From the NCBI RefSeq assembly GCF_001021025.1, contig NZ_CP011541.1, positions 1,612,001-1,676,000 of the forward strand: a stretch of 64,000 nucleotides of DNA, given 5' to 3'. The stretch comes from Corynebacterium epidermidicanis. GTDB taxonomy: Bacteria; Actinomycetota; Actinomycetes; Mycobacteriales; Mycobacteriaceae. Made by a program: the position numbers and the translations under genes. The notes below the pieces were generated by a model. That model worked only from the letters and a program-made list of their open reading frames with translations, made no database searches and was not told the origin of the DNA. This document shows positions 17,382 through 25,913 of the stretch, piece after piece. Position 1 is the first letter of the stretch. Every line of letters starts with the position of its first letter.

Positions 17382-17498
17382 TGAGAATCCTTCTTTTTTT
17401 AAGGAACAGAGGAACCGAGCGGCATTTTCCACCAGGTGGACGCTCGTGCTGGTTCATGCCCGAAACATAGAACTGAAACAGTATGCCACACGCCCGGT

Positions 17499-19739
17499 TT
17501 AGCGACCAAATCCCGCTTTCTTCAACGCATCCGCCATCGAACCACCCGCTGGGGCTTGTCGACGCCCACTTGGCTTCCCTCCCCTAACCTGCGGTTTCTT
17601 CGTGGCCTTTCGTGGCTGGCCAGGTTCATCATTGAGCCGCAAAGTGAGCGAAATCCGCTTCCGGTCGACGTCAACCTCCAGCACTTTCACCTTCACCACT
17701 TGACCTGATCGCACGACCTCATGCGGGTCGGATACGAACGTGTCAGAGAGGGCGGAGACGTGGACCAGACCGTCTTGGTGGACTCCGACGTCGACAAATG
17801 CCCCGAAAGCGGCGACGTTAGTGACCGTGCCCTCCAGAATCATGCCTGGTTTTAGGTCGGAAACCTTCTCCACCCCGTCTTTGAAGGTGGCGGTTTTGAA
17901 TTCTGGGCGCGGGTCACGGCCCGGCTTGTCGAGCTCGGCAATGATGTCGGTAATGGTGGGGACGCCGAATTTTTCATCGGCGAAGTCGGAAGGCCGCAGC
18001 TTTGTGAGCACCGCGGTGTTGCCAATGAGTTCCTGCACCCCCAGCCCAGTTTGCTCTGAAATCCGCTTGACCACCGGGTATGCCTCTGGGTGTACGGCGG
18101 AGGCATCGAGTGGATCCTTGCCACCTTGGATACGCAGGAATCCAGCGCACTGTTCGAATGCCTTCGGACCGAGCCGGGGCACCTTCTTCAGCGCTGCGCG
18201 TGAGGCAAAGGCTCCGTTTTCGTCACGGAAGGCCACAATATTGTTCGCGATCGTTTCGTTGACGCCTGCCACGCGGGTCAGCAGTGGCACGGACGCCGAG
18301 TTGAGATCCACACCCACGGCGTTCACGGCATCTTCTACGACGTTATCCAGGGCCTTTGCCAGGGCCGTCTGGTTCACGTCGTGCTGGTACTGTCCCACGC
18401 CGATAGATTTCGGATCAACTTTAACCAGCTCCGCCAGCGGATCCTGCAAGCGCCGTGCGATGGACACGGCACCACGCAACGACACATCCATGTCGGGGAA
18501 TTCCTCAGCGGCGAGCTTGGATGCCGAATAGACCGAGGCACCAGCTTCGGAGACAACCACCGGGGTTGGTTTCTTTCCACCCGCCTGTTTGATGAGGTCA
18601 GCGATCTCTCCCGCAAGTTTTTCGGTCTCACGCGAGGCAGTGCCGTTGCCAATAGCGAGCAGGTCGACGCCGTGTTGGGCCACCAGACCAGCAAGCGTCT
18701 GCACTGCCTGCGACCATTGGTTTTGTGGTTGGTGCGGGTACACGATCGCGGTGTCTAACACCTTGCCAGTCGGGTCCACCACGGCACATTTCACGCCGTT
18801 GCGGTATCCGGGGTCGAGCCCCAGGGTCGCGCGTTGTCCGGCCGGTGCTGCGAGAAGCACGTCACGAAGGTTCTTCTTAAAAACCTCGAGTGCGCCTTCT
18901 TCGGCCTTTTCCTTCAGACGCATGCGGGTATCGAGACCAGCGGAGATATAAAGCTTCGTTTTCCAGCCCCAGTGCACGGCGTCGTCGATCCATGGCGATT
19001 CCTTCAGCTCCATGCGGTGCTTGATCAGACCCTCAAAGAATTCATCGTCGGCGTCAAGATTGAGATGCAGCACACCCTCGTTCTCGCCGCGCAGCAGCGC
19101 GAGAATCCGGTGCGATGGCAGCGAGTGGAACCCTTCCGAGAATTCAAAGTAATCCTTGAATTTCGCGCCCACCTGCTCTTTGCCTTCCACGACAGCCGCA
19201 GTCATGGTGCCACGCTTGTACATCTCCTCGCGGACTTCGCCGACGAGGTCAGCGTCCGTTGCCATTCGGTCGACGAAGATTGCGCGGGCGCCTTCCAAGA
19301 CGGCCTTGTCATCAGCGAAACCTTCAGTGTAAAAGGCGCTCAAATCTGGTTCTTCGGCCTCAAGCAGCAGATCTACCAGCGGCTCAAGCCCAGCTTCGCG
19401 GGCAATATCGGCCTTCGTCTTGCGTCGCTTCTTGAATGGCAAATAGAGATCCTCAAGACGCGCTTTCGTAGTCGTCTCCAGGATAAGGGCGCGAAGGTCG
19501 TCGCTAAGCTTGCCCTGCTCGTCAATTGCCTTGATGATGGCGGCTTTGCGATCTTCGAGTTCGCGCAGGTAGGTCAGGCGTTCTTCAATGGTACGCAGTT
19601 GGGTGTCGTCGAGGCCACCGGTGACTTCCTTGCGGTAGCGCGCGATGAAGGGGACGGTGTTGCCTTCATCGAGAAGTTTTTGGACGGCTAAGACTTGGTT
19701 TTCGGAGATTCCGAGTTCGCTTGCAATGACCTTGATCAT
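17499..19739 (-). CDS. Tex family RNA-binding transcription accessory protein
   Basis: Protein of about 746 aa with the Tex architecture. An N-terminal helical domain ([15 protein letters not shown]) is followed by a YqgF/RNase-H-like domain ([17 protein letters not shown]), helix-hairpin-helix repeats ([18 protein letters not shown]) and a C-terminal S1 domain ([21 protein letters not shown]). Tex binds single-stranded nucleic acid and affects transcription; its precise role is unsettled. The ATG at 19739 is preferred because [10 protein letters not shown] is the family start; a GTG at 19772 is possible. The tail is Lys/Arg/Gly-rich. Confidence 0.93.
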   Translation of the reverse strand: MIKVIASELGISENQVLAVQKLLDEGNTVPFIARYRKEVTGGLDDTQLRTIEERLTYLRELEDRKAAIIKAIDEQGKLSDDLRALILETTTKARLEDLYLPFKKRRKTKADIAREAGLEPLVDLLLEAEEPDLSAFYTEGFADDKAVLEGARAIFVDRMATDADLVGEVREEMYKRGTMTAAVVEGKEQVGAKFKDYFEFSEGFHSLPSHRILALLRGENEGVLHLNLDADDEFFEGLIKHRMELKESPWIDDAVHWGWKTKLYISAGLDTRMRLKEKAEEGALEVFKKNLRDVLLAAPAGQRATLGLDPGYRNGVKCAVVDPTGKVLDTAIVYPHQPQNQWSQAVQTLAGLVAQHGVDLLAIGNGTASRETEKLAGEIADLIKQAGGKKPTPVVVSEAGASVYSASKLAAEEFPDMDVSLRGAVSIARRLQDPLAELVKVDPKSIGVGQYQHDVNQTALAKALDNVVEDAVNAVGVDLNSASVPLLTRVAGVNETIANNIVAFRDENGAFASRAALKKVPRLGPKAFEQCAGFLRIQGGKDPLDASAVHPEAYPVVKRISEQTGLGVQELIGNTAVLTKLRPSDFADEKFGVPTITDIIAELDKPGRDPRPEFKTATFKDGVEKVSDLKPGMILEGTVTNVAAFGAFVDVGVHQDGLVHVSALSDTFVSDPHEVVRSGQVVKVKVLEVDVDRKRISLTLRLNDEPGQPRKATKKPQVRGGKPSGRRQAPAGGSMADALKKAGFGR

Positions 19740-19872
19740 TTGGGTTAGTTTAGCCGAGCTGCTTAGACGCACTTGAAAGAGTTCCCCGACATGACTGTTC
19801 TCTCAACTGCTTTCATAACGCCAATAAGCGGACTACACATGGAGGTAGTTTCCATTTATAGAGAGGACTTTT

Positions 19873-20964
19873 ATGTCTACCCGCGGTTTTTCGCGTCGCA
19901 ACTTCCTCGTCGGAGGCGCTGCCCTTGCGGCCAGTAGTGCTTTGGTTGCGTGTAATTCTGGATCTTCAAGCACCGCAGCGACCCCAGCAGCTACCACCGA
20001 AGCAAAGAAGGTCGATTACAAAGCGATCAGCGGCAAGTTAGTCATGCTGGCTACCGGCGGCACCATCGCTAGCCAAAAAGACGCTACCGGCGCGCTGGTA
20101 CCAACTGTCACAGGCGAAGAGCTGCTGAAGAAAGTGTACGAGAAGTTCGACAAGACGAAGCTGTCCATTGAGGTACGCCAAGTCAGCCAGCTCGATTCCT
20201 CGGCCATGACGCTCAAGGACACCGACGGAATTCTGCAAAAGGTCCACGAAACGCTCAAAGAACCTGGTGTTACCGGCATCATCGTCTCCCACGGCACCGA
20301 CTCGATGGAGGAAACTGCCATCGCTATTGATACTTTCCTCGATGCCGAGCAGCCTGTCGTTCTCACCGGCTCGATGTTCCCATTCGACGATCCTGACACC
20401 GACGGTCCAGATAACCTCACCCTCGCGGTCACCGCTGCCACCGACCCAGCCAACAAGGGCAAGGGCGCATTCATCGCCTTCGGTGGCAAGATCCTGCGTG
20501 CACGTGGCGCCTACAAGAAGGATGCTTCCAGCAAGGACGGCTTTGACACCAACGCCACGGAGGACATGAAGCGTCCAAAGCCATTGCCGCTGTCGAAACT
20601 CGACGGTACCCGCGTCGACATCATCGCCGCCTACCCTGGCGCGCCTGGCGAACTCGTCAAGGCCGCCGTCGATTCCGGGGCGAAGGGGCTCGTCATCGAG
20701 GGGATGGGCTCCGGCAATGTCGGTGGCGCTATTGCGGATGCCATCGTCGAGGTTGCCGGCAAGGGCATCCCGGTGGTCATGTCGACGCGCGTCGATAAGG
20801 GCCTGGTTGAAGGTACGTACGGCGGTGCTGGCGGCGGTGCCACGCTGGCCGAAAAAGGCGTGATTGGTTCAGGCATCCTCCGCCCTGGACAATCCCGAAT
20901 TCTCGTTGTTGCTGCGCTCGCAACCGGCACCGACGTGAAGGAGCTTTTTCCTGAGGCATCGTGA
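19873..20964 (+). CDS. Exported lipoprotein L-asparaginase (type II like)
   Basis: Hydrolyses asparagine to aspartate and ammonia. The catalytic threonines are visible: Thr64 in ATGGTIAS and Thr142-Asp143 in SHGTDSMEET. The N-terminus has a twin-arginine motif SRRNFL (7-12) and a lipobox LVAC with Cys27, so the product is probably exported folded by Tat and then anchored as a lipoprotein. A Ser/Ala/Thr-rich linker (28-46) separates anchor and enzyme. The SD GAGAGGA precedes ATG. Single-gene unit convergent with trmD. A surface asparaginase would supply aspartate and ammonium alongside the amtB/glnK and gdhA functions elsewhere in this window. Confidence 0.92.
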   Translation: MSTRGFSRRNFLVGGAALAASSALVACNSGSSSTAATPAATTEAKKVDYKAISGKLVMLATGGTIASQKDATGALVPTVTGEELLKKVYEKFDKTKLSIEVRQVSQLDSSAMTLKDTDGILQKVHETLKEPGVTGIIVSHGTDSMEETAIAIDTFLDAEQPVVLTGSMFPFDDPDTDGPDNLTLAVTAATDPANKGKGAFIAFGGKILRARGAYKKDASSKDGFDTNATEDMKRPKPLPLSKLDGTRVDIIAAYPGAPGELVKAAVDSGAKGLVIEGMGSGNVGGAIADAIVEVAGKGIPVVMSTRVDKGLVEGTYGGAGGGATLAEKGVIGSGILRPGQSRILVVAALATGTDVKELFPEAS

Positions 20965-20996
20965 TTTAGTGATGTCTCCGGGACATTTGGAGCCCG

Positions 20997-21788
20997 CTAC
21001 TCCTGCCTAAGAAGATCCGGCCGACGCTCACGCGTCCTCTGCAAAGACTGTTCTCGGCGCCACTCTTCCACCAACTTGTGGTTTCCGGACAGCAGCACGT
21101 CCGGGACCTCCAACCCGCGCCACTCGCGGGGCTTAGTGTAGGACGGGCCTTCCAGCAACCCATCGGAGAACGAGTCCTCCTCATGGGAGGACGCGTTGCC
21201 CAGCACACCAGGGATCAACCGAGTGATCGCTTCGGCCATGACGAGCACCGCAACTTCTCCCCCGATCAGCACGTAATCGCCAATGGAGACTTCCTCCACG
21301 CGGTAGCGATTCGCCGCGTCCTCCACGACGCGTTGGTCGATGCCCTCATAACGGCCACACGCGAAGACAATGTGATCTTCGTTGGACCAGCGCCGCGCCA
21401 TCTCCTGGGTAAAGGGGCGCCCCGCCGGAGTAGGCACGATGAGCAGGGGCTTGTCACCAGCTTCGCCTTCATACCCCTCGAAGGAACGACCGGTCAGGTC
21501 GTCGCGCCGGGGCTTATCGACGTGCGGTTGCGCAGAATCTAGTTGCCAACCGACAGACTTGCCCTCGGCGACGTCGTCAAGCGCTGGCCCCCACACGGTG
21601 GGCTTCATGACCATGCCCGGACCGCCGCCGTACGGGGTGTCATCGACGGATTTGTGTACGTCGGTGGCCCAATCGCGCAGGTTATGCACGCCTACTTCGA
21701 GAATGCCCTTTTCGATAGCTTTACCGAGCAGCGCGTGGCGCAATGGTTCGAGATACTCGGGGAAGATGGTGATGACATCGAGGCGCAT
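20997..21788 (-). CDS. trmD: tRNA (guanine-N1)-methyltransferase TrmD
   Basis: SPOUT-family enzyme that makes m1G37 in tRNA and prevents frameshifting. The N-terminal block [37 protein letters not shown] and the trefoil-knot motif [11 protein letters not shown] are all present. Length of 263 aa is slightly long because of an insertion around residues 90-110 ([20 protein letters not shown]). The start overlaps the rimM stop by one base (TAATG), giving a rimM-trmD operon. Confidence 0.97.
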   Translation of the reverse strand: MRLDVITIFPEYLEPLRHALLGKAIEKGILEVGVHNLRDWATDVHKSVDDTPYGGGPGMVMKPTVWGPALDDVAEGKSVGWQLDSAQPHVDKPRRDDLTGRSFEGYEGEAGDKPLLIVPTPAGRPFTQEMARRWSNEDHIVFACGRYEGIDQRVVEDAANRYRVEEVSIGDYVLIGGEVAVLVMAEAITRLIPGVLGNASSHEEDSFSDGLLEGPSYTKPREWRGLEVPDVLLSGNHKLVEEWRREQSLQRTRERRPDLLRQE

Positions 21789-22282
21789 TAGAGTTCCAAG
21801 AGTCCTTCCGGCGGGGTGATGGTGCAGGTTCCCTCGTCCAGGTCGATGTCGGGGACAATTTCCTCTACGAATGGGATGAGGACTTCGCGGTCGTCGATAC
21901 GCACTTCGAGTAGCGACTGCGCTGGACCGTGCGAAATGCCGGTGACAGTGCCGATCGGCGTGCCGTCGAGAAGCACGGTCAGGCCTTCAAGCTCGTGGTC
22001 GTAGTAGCCCTCGTCTTCGTCGTAGATGGGGGCGGCGAAGAACTTGGTGCCACGAAGTGAGTCAGCGGCGTTGCGATCCGGAACTTCCTCAAACTTGATC
22101 AACAATCGGCCTTGGTGGGCGCGCACCGCCGTGATAGTCAGCGAGTGTTCCTTCTTGCCCTGCGTGCCACGTAGCGTCTCGCCGACGGCATAACGCAACT
22201 CGGGATCATCAGTAGTGGGTTCGACCACGACTTCGCCTCGGATACCGTGGGATTTCACCACTCGCCCAATCATCACATCCAT
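21788..22282 (-). CDS. rimM: Ribosome maturation factor RimM
   Basis: Assists 30S head assembly by binding S19. An N-terminal RimM domain ([18 protein letters not shown]) and a C-terminal PRC barrel ([19 protein letters not shown]...IPFVEEIV) are clear in 164 aa. Upstream within 22283-22422 its promoter region is shared with the divergent AAA ATPase gene. Confidence 0.96.
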   Translation of the reverse strand: MDVMIGRVVKSHGIRGEVVVEPTTDDPELRYAVGETLRGTQGKKEHSLTITAVRAHQGRLLIKFEEVPDRNAADSLRGTKFFAAPIYDEDEGYYDHELEGLTVLLDGTPIGTVTGISHGPAQSLLEVRIDDREVLIPFVEEIVPDIDLDEGTCTITPPEGLLEL

Positions 22283-22363
22283 GCCGGTAAGTCTAGCGTA
22301 GGGAGCTAAACCGACAGTTTCAGCCCGGAACGGGAAGTTAGAATGCGTTCACACTCGCCTGTA

Positions 22364-22409
22364 AAACTGAGTAAACTGAGTAGAAATTCGCAAACTGAGT
22401 AAACTGAGT
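22364..22409 (+). promoter_or_regulatory. Four AAACTGAGT repeats upstream of the AAA ATPase gene
   Basis: Two blocks, each with two perfect tandem copies of the 9-mer AAACTGAGT (22364-22381 and 22392-22409), whose starts are 28 bp apart. A candidate -10 box TAGAAT sits at 22339-22344, so the repeats may be downstream of the transcription start, ending 4 bp before the ribosome binding site CGGAGAG. They look like an operator or leader-binding site for autoregulation. Confidence 0.6.
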
Positions 22410-22422
22410 GACACGGAGAGTA

Positions 22423-23559
22423 ATGAACTTTAATCCTTTTACACCAACGTTTGGCACCTCGCCATCTCATCCCGTTGGTCGTGAGGAAATCATCGCCGAC
22501 TTCCGAACCTCCCTCCACCAAGGCCCCGGAGCACCCAGCCGCGCCATGCTGCTGGTGGGCACTCGCGGAGTCGGCAAAACCGTGCTACTCAATGAGCTAG
22601 AAGACACCGCCCGCGAAGAAGGCTGGCTCGTGGTCTCCGAAACCGCATTGCCCGGCTTAACCACCAGGCTTAACGACGAACACCTCCCCGCCCTCCTCGC
22701 GTCCCTGGACCCACACCCCACTACCCGGAGAATCACTGGCATCACCGCACCCGCGGGCCTTGGCGGGATTCGCTCCGAGGTGAGCCCCAAACACGAACCC
22801 AAGCGCGGCATACGCGGCCAATTGACTACAGCAGCCGGGCTCGTCAACCACGGCATCCTAATCACCGTGGATGAAATCGGACGTGCCACAGTCGAAGAAC
22901 TTGCCGAACTCATGGCGGTGATCCAACACCTTTTCCGAGAACGCGCCAACGTCGCAATTGCCGCCGCTGGCCTGCCCGAGGAAGTCGCAGCGCTACTCGA
23001 CCACCCCGGGATCACCTTCCTTCGACGCGCAAACCGACGCATCCTCGGTGCCGTACGCAGGGAAGATGCCGAACGTGGCCTCGCCGACCCCGTCACTACT
23101 GCCGGCGCACACTGGGAAGACAGCGCGCTGCGGGCCGCGGTCGAAGCCACCCACGGGTACCCTTTCCTCATCCAGCTCATTGGCTATCATGCTTGGAATG
23201 CTGCTGGTGGCGTTAGTGATGGTGACGCGGTTGCAATTGATGGAGCTGCCGCGGGCAACGCCATCGAAAGGGCCGCGGTCGAGCTCGGCAACCTTGTCAT
23301 CGAACCTACCCTAGCTCGGTGCACCGCCCTCGAACGAGCATTCCTCGAGGCCATGGCGCTAGACGACGGCGATTCCCGCCTCGCAGACCTCATTACCCGG
23401 CTCGAAAAGAGCCCTGACACCGTCAGCCAATACCGAAGGCGGCTGCTTGACCGCTATATCATCGTCGCCACTGGCCACGGGCTAGTCCGCTTCGCGATCC
23501 CCGGTATGCGAGAATATCTGCGCAGGTCAAGCGAACACGGACCCCTCCCATTTTGGTGA
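22423..23559 (+). CDS. Actinobacterial orphan AAA/STAND-type ATPase (378 aa)
   Basis: N-terminal motif NPFTPTFGTSPSHPVGRE is typical of a large family of AAA_16-like ATPases in actinobacteria. Walker A GTRGVGKT is at 46-53 and Walker B ILITVDEI at 145-152; sensor-like Arg residues follow (RRANRRIL). The C-terminal third is helical and ends in a probable winged helix (SQYRRRLLDRYIIVATGHGLVRFAIPGM). The start at 22423 is chosen because CGGAGAG lies just upstream; a GTG at 22408 falls inside a repeat. Cellular role is unknown; members are suspected to be DNA-linked regulators or defence/mobile-element proteins. No partner gene is adjacent. Confidence 0.75.
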   Translation: MNFNPFTPTFGTSPSHPVGREEIIADFRTSLHQGPGAPSRAMLLVGTRGVGKTVLLNELEDTAREEGWLVVSETALPGLTTRLNDEHLPALLASLDPHPTTRRITGITAPAGLGGIRSEVSPKHEPKRGIRGQLTTAAGLVNHGILITVDEIGRATVEELAELMAVIQHLFRERANVAIAAAGLPEEVAALLDHPGITFLRRANRRILGAVRREDAERGLADPVTTAGAHWEDSALRAAVEATHGYPFLIQLIGYHAWNAAGGVSDGDAVAIDGAAAGNAIERAAVELGNLVIEPTLARCTALERAFLEAMALDDGDSRLADLITRLEKSPDTVSQYRRRLLDRYIIVATGHGLVRFAIPGMREYLRRSSEHGPLPFW

Positions 23560-23583
23560 TCTTGACTCGGGTCTCCGCCCCCT

Positions 23584-23655
23584 AAACTTCACCACACCGC
23601 AACGCACATTCATACCCCAAAAACGACGCTACCGCGTGGTCAAGTGTGCATACAC
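23584..23655. repeat. CTTCACCACACC inverted repeat, copy C (degenerate)
   Basis: The left arm AAACTTCACCACACCGC is identical to copy A over 16 bases; the right arm (around GCGTGGTCAAGTGTG) is only partly complementary. It follows the AAA ATPase gene. Confidence 0.5.
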
Positions 23656-23688
23656 CCCCAAACCCCAAGCCACCGGGCACCGATTTAT

Positions 23689-23717
23689 CCCCACCCCACA
23701 CCCACCCCACAACCCCC
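23689..23717 (-). other. Potential G-quadruplex (minus strand)
   Basis: Read on the minus strand, five runs of G (5, 4, 3, 4 and 4 bases) are separated by loops of 1-4 bases, satisfying the G3+N1-7 rule; further G-runs follow at 23726-23738. It lies about 160 bp upstream of the peptide-transporter operon. Confidence 0.45.
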
Positions 23718-23878
23718 ACGCTAAACCCCACACCCCCTATTCACCTGCGCAAACAGCAAACTGGCGAAAATTTCTCTTCGCTGCCTAGAATTTTTTTCAA
23801 AATGACAGTATGTACCCTCACAATGTGATTAAGTTGTGTGTCAACACACACTCTTTGTTTGATTTTGGAAAGTAGACC

Positions 23879-24862
23879 ATGATCAAGTTCCTGATCAAAA
23901 AGACTGCTGGCTGGGTAGTCATGATATTTGTCGCGGTGAACATCACTTACTTGCTGGCAAATGCTTTTCTCGATCCTCGATCTAATTACGAAGGTCGTCG
24001 GCCTCCGATCCCTGAGGAACGCGTCGATCAGATCCTGCAACCACTCAACCTCAACGACAAGGAACCCTTACTCGATCGTTGGTGGACCTGGCTCACTGAC
24101 ATTCTTCTCCACTGGAATTGGGGCACCTCCCCGATTGGTGACTCCGTCAACGAGCAAATTTCCTACCGCATCTGGGTCTCTGCACAGTTGCTGCTTCTGG
24201 CCACCATCTTGTCCGTTGTCATCGGCGTCGGGATCGGCGTGTACACCGCATCCCGTCAGTACAAGACGGGCGACCGCGTTTTCCAGACTCTCTCCATCTT
24301 TACGATGAACATCCACGTCGTCGTCGCAAGCATTGCCGTCGTGTGGGCTGCCATCGAAATCAACAAGGCCGCAGGAACCAACGTCTTCTACGTCACGGGC
24401 GCCTCAAGTTCGGGTGTGACGGGCTTCTTCCCACAGCTTGTCGACGCAGCCCAGCACCTCGTGTTGCCGACAGTTTCCCTGGTCATCATCTCCTATGCGG
24501 GTTACCACTTCATGCAGCGGTCGATTTTGCTCGACAACATCGACGCAGACTATGTTCGTACCGCCCGGGCCAAGGGGTTGACTCGCCAACAGGCAATTCG
24601 TCGACACGCGCTGCGCACGTCAATCATCCCGGTTGCTACCTCGGTTGCGTTCTCCATCCCCGGTATCTTTACGGGCGCGGTGATGACGGAAACCATCTTC
24701 GGCTGGCAGGGCATGGGTCAATACTTCATTCAGACCATCGCGAAAAATGACATCCATGGCGTCGTCGCAGTGGCTGCCTTCGGCGCCCTCATGACGGCCA
24801 TCGGCGCGCTGCTCAGTGACATTTTCGTAGTGTTCCTCGACCCACGCGTCCGCGTGAACTAG
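23879..24862 (+). CDS. Peptide/nickel-type ABC importer permease (OppB/DppB-like)
   Basis: Membrane subunit of a class of oligopeptide importers (327 aa). A first helix at the N-terminus, a large extracytoplasmic loop (about 30-90) and five further helices are evident. The EAA coupling loop is DYVRTARAKGLTRQQAIRRH and the C-terminal segment FGWQGMGQYFI is typical of DppB/OppB. First gene of a four-gene operon with oppC-like, fused ATPase and binding-protein genes spaced 0-30 bp apart. Confidence 0.92.
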   Translation: MIKFLIKKTAGWVVMIFVAVNITYLLANAFLDPRSNYEGRRPPIPEERVDQILQPLNLNDKEPLLDRWWTWLTDILLHWNWGTSPIGDSVNEQISYRIWVSAQLLLLATILSVVIGVGIGVYTASRQYKTGDRVFQTLSIFTMNIHVVVASIAVVWAAIEINKAAGTNVFYVTGASSSGVTGFFPQLVDAAQHLVLPTVSLVIISYAGYHFMQRSILLDNIDADYVRTARAKGLTRQQAIRRHALRTSIIPVATSVAFSIPGIFTGAVMTETIFGWQGMGQYFIQTIAKNDIHGVVAVAAFGALMTAIGALLSDIFVVFLDPRVRVN

Positions 24863-24872
24863 GAGAATCACC

Positions 24873-25913
24873 ATGCAAAAGGAATACCGCAACAGCGGCG
24901 ATGACCGCGTTGAGAACCTCGCGGAAGGAATTTCCGCAACTGGTGACTACTCCGCCAGCGGCGCACCACTCGCTACCACGGGCTTGATCAATGCGCGCGA
25001 AGACGAGATCGTCCAAGCGCAAGAATTCGAAGAGCACAACCGGCTCAAGACCAAACGCCCCATGAAGAAGTACCAGCTGTACTTCAAGCGCTTCATGCGC
25101 AACAAGATGGCCGTCATCGGCGCGGTGATCTTCATTGTGTTGGTGTTCTTCGCGATTTTCGGCGGGTTCTTAGCCAAGTGGGACTACACTGACCCGGACT
25201 TCATGGCGTTGTCAGAACCACCGAGCAGCGAACACTGGTTCGGAACCAGCTCCTCTGGCACGGATCTCTTTGCCATGGTCGTCCACGGCTTGGGGCGATC
25301 CCTAGTTATCGCAATTTTGGTGTCTGCAGCAACCACAATAATCGCTGCGGTGGTCGGCTCGGCAGCTGCCTTGCTCGGTGGCCGCCCCGAACGAGTGATC
25401 CTCGGCATCATCCACTTCTTACTCGTGATCCCATCCTTCCTGTTGATCGCCCTGATGGTCTCGGGTTCGGGCGGTGACTGGAAGATGCTCACCGGCGTGC
25501 TCATCCTCTTCGGCTGGGTGTACTACGCCCGCGTGATTTGGTCGATGTCGATTTCCCTGCGCGAACGTGAGTACATCCGCGCGGCACGCTACATGGGTGT
25601 GTCCTCGTTTACCACCATCGTCCGCCACATGATCCCGAACATCGGTTCGTTGCTGATCATCAACCTCACCCTAGGCGTGGTTTCCACGGTGATGAGCGAG
25701 ACTGGCCTGTCCTTCCTGGGGCTCGGCGTGAAAATCCCCGATGTCTCCCTCGGCACCCTTCTTTCCTCCGGAGCCAATTCCTTGCAGTCATCGCCGTGGG
25801 AGTTCTACTTCCCAGCCGGTGTGCTGACCTTGCTCACCGTCTCCATGGCATTCATCGCCGACGGTCTGCGCGATGCCCTTGATCCAAACTCCAACGCAGG
25901 AGGACGAGCCTAA
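24873..25913 (+). CDS. Peptide-type ABC importer permease (OppC/DppC-like)
   Basis: Second membrane subunit, 346 aa. Residues 1-65 form a charged cytoplasmic extension longer than in DppC of E. coli. Then come the OppC N-terminal helix (about 78-100), HWFGTSSSGTDLFAMVVHG, and five helices with coupling loop REREYIRAARYMGVSS. The gene lies 10 bp after the oppB-like gene and its stop codon directly abuts the ATPase start. Confidence 0.92.
   Translation: MQKEYRNSGDDRVENLAEGISATGDYSASGAPLATTGLINAREDEIVQAQEFEEHNRLKTKRPMKKYQLYFKRFMRNKMAVIGAVIFIVLVFFAIFGGFLAKWDYTDPDFMALSEPPSSEHWFGTSSSGTDLFAMVVHGLGRSLVIAILVSAATTIIAAVVGSAAALLGGRPERVILGIIHFLLVIPSFLLIALMVSGSGGDWKMLTGVLILFGWVYYARVIWSMSISLREREYIRAARYMGVSSFTTIVRHMIPNIGSLLIINLTLGVVSTVMSETGLSFLGLGVKIPDVSLGTLLSSGANSLQSSPWEFYFPAGVLTLLTVSMAFIADGLRDALDPNSNAGGRA

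Larger units (their letters stand above)
23560..23878. other. Intergenic region with hairpin repeat, G-quadruplex-like tract and opp leader
   Basis: No gene seen. It contains a degenerate CTTCACCACACC repeat (23584-23655), a C-rich plus-strand tract at 23655-23740 whose complement has many runs of three to five G, and then A+T-rich promoter DNA. The dyad TGTGTG-TCAA-CACACA (about 23835-23850) lies shortly before the oppB-like start and could be an operator or leader hairpin. Confidence 0.55.

Noticed and set aside
22362..22410. CRISPR-like array (repeated 9-mers)
   Set aside because: The repeats are 9 bp in direct tandem without unique spacers, and no cas genes are present, so a protein-binding site is more likely.
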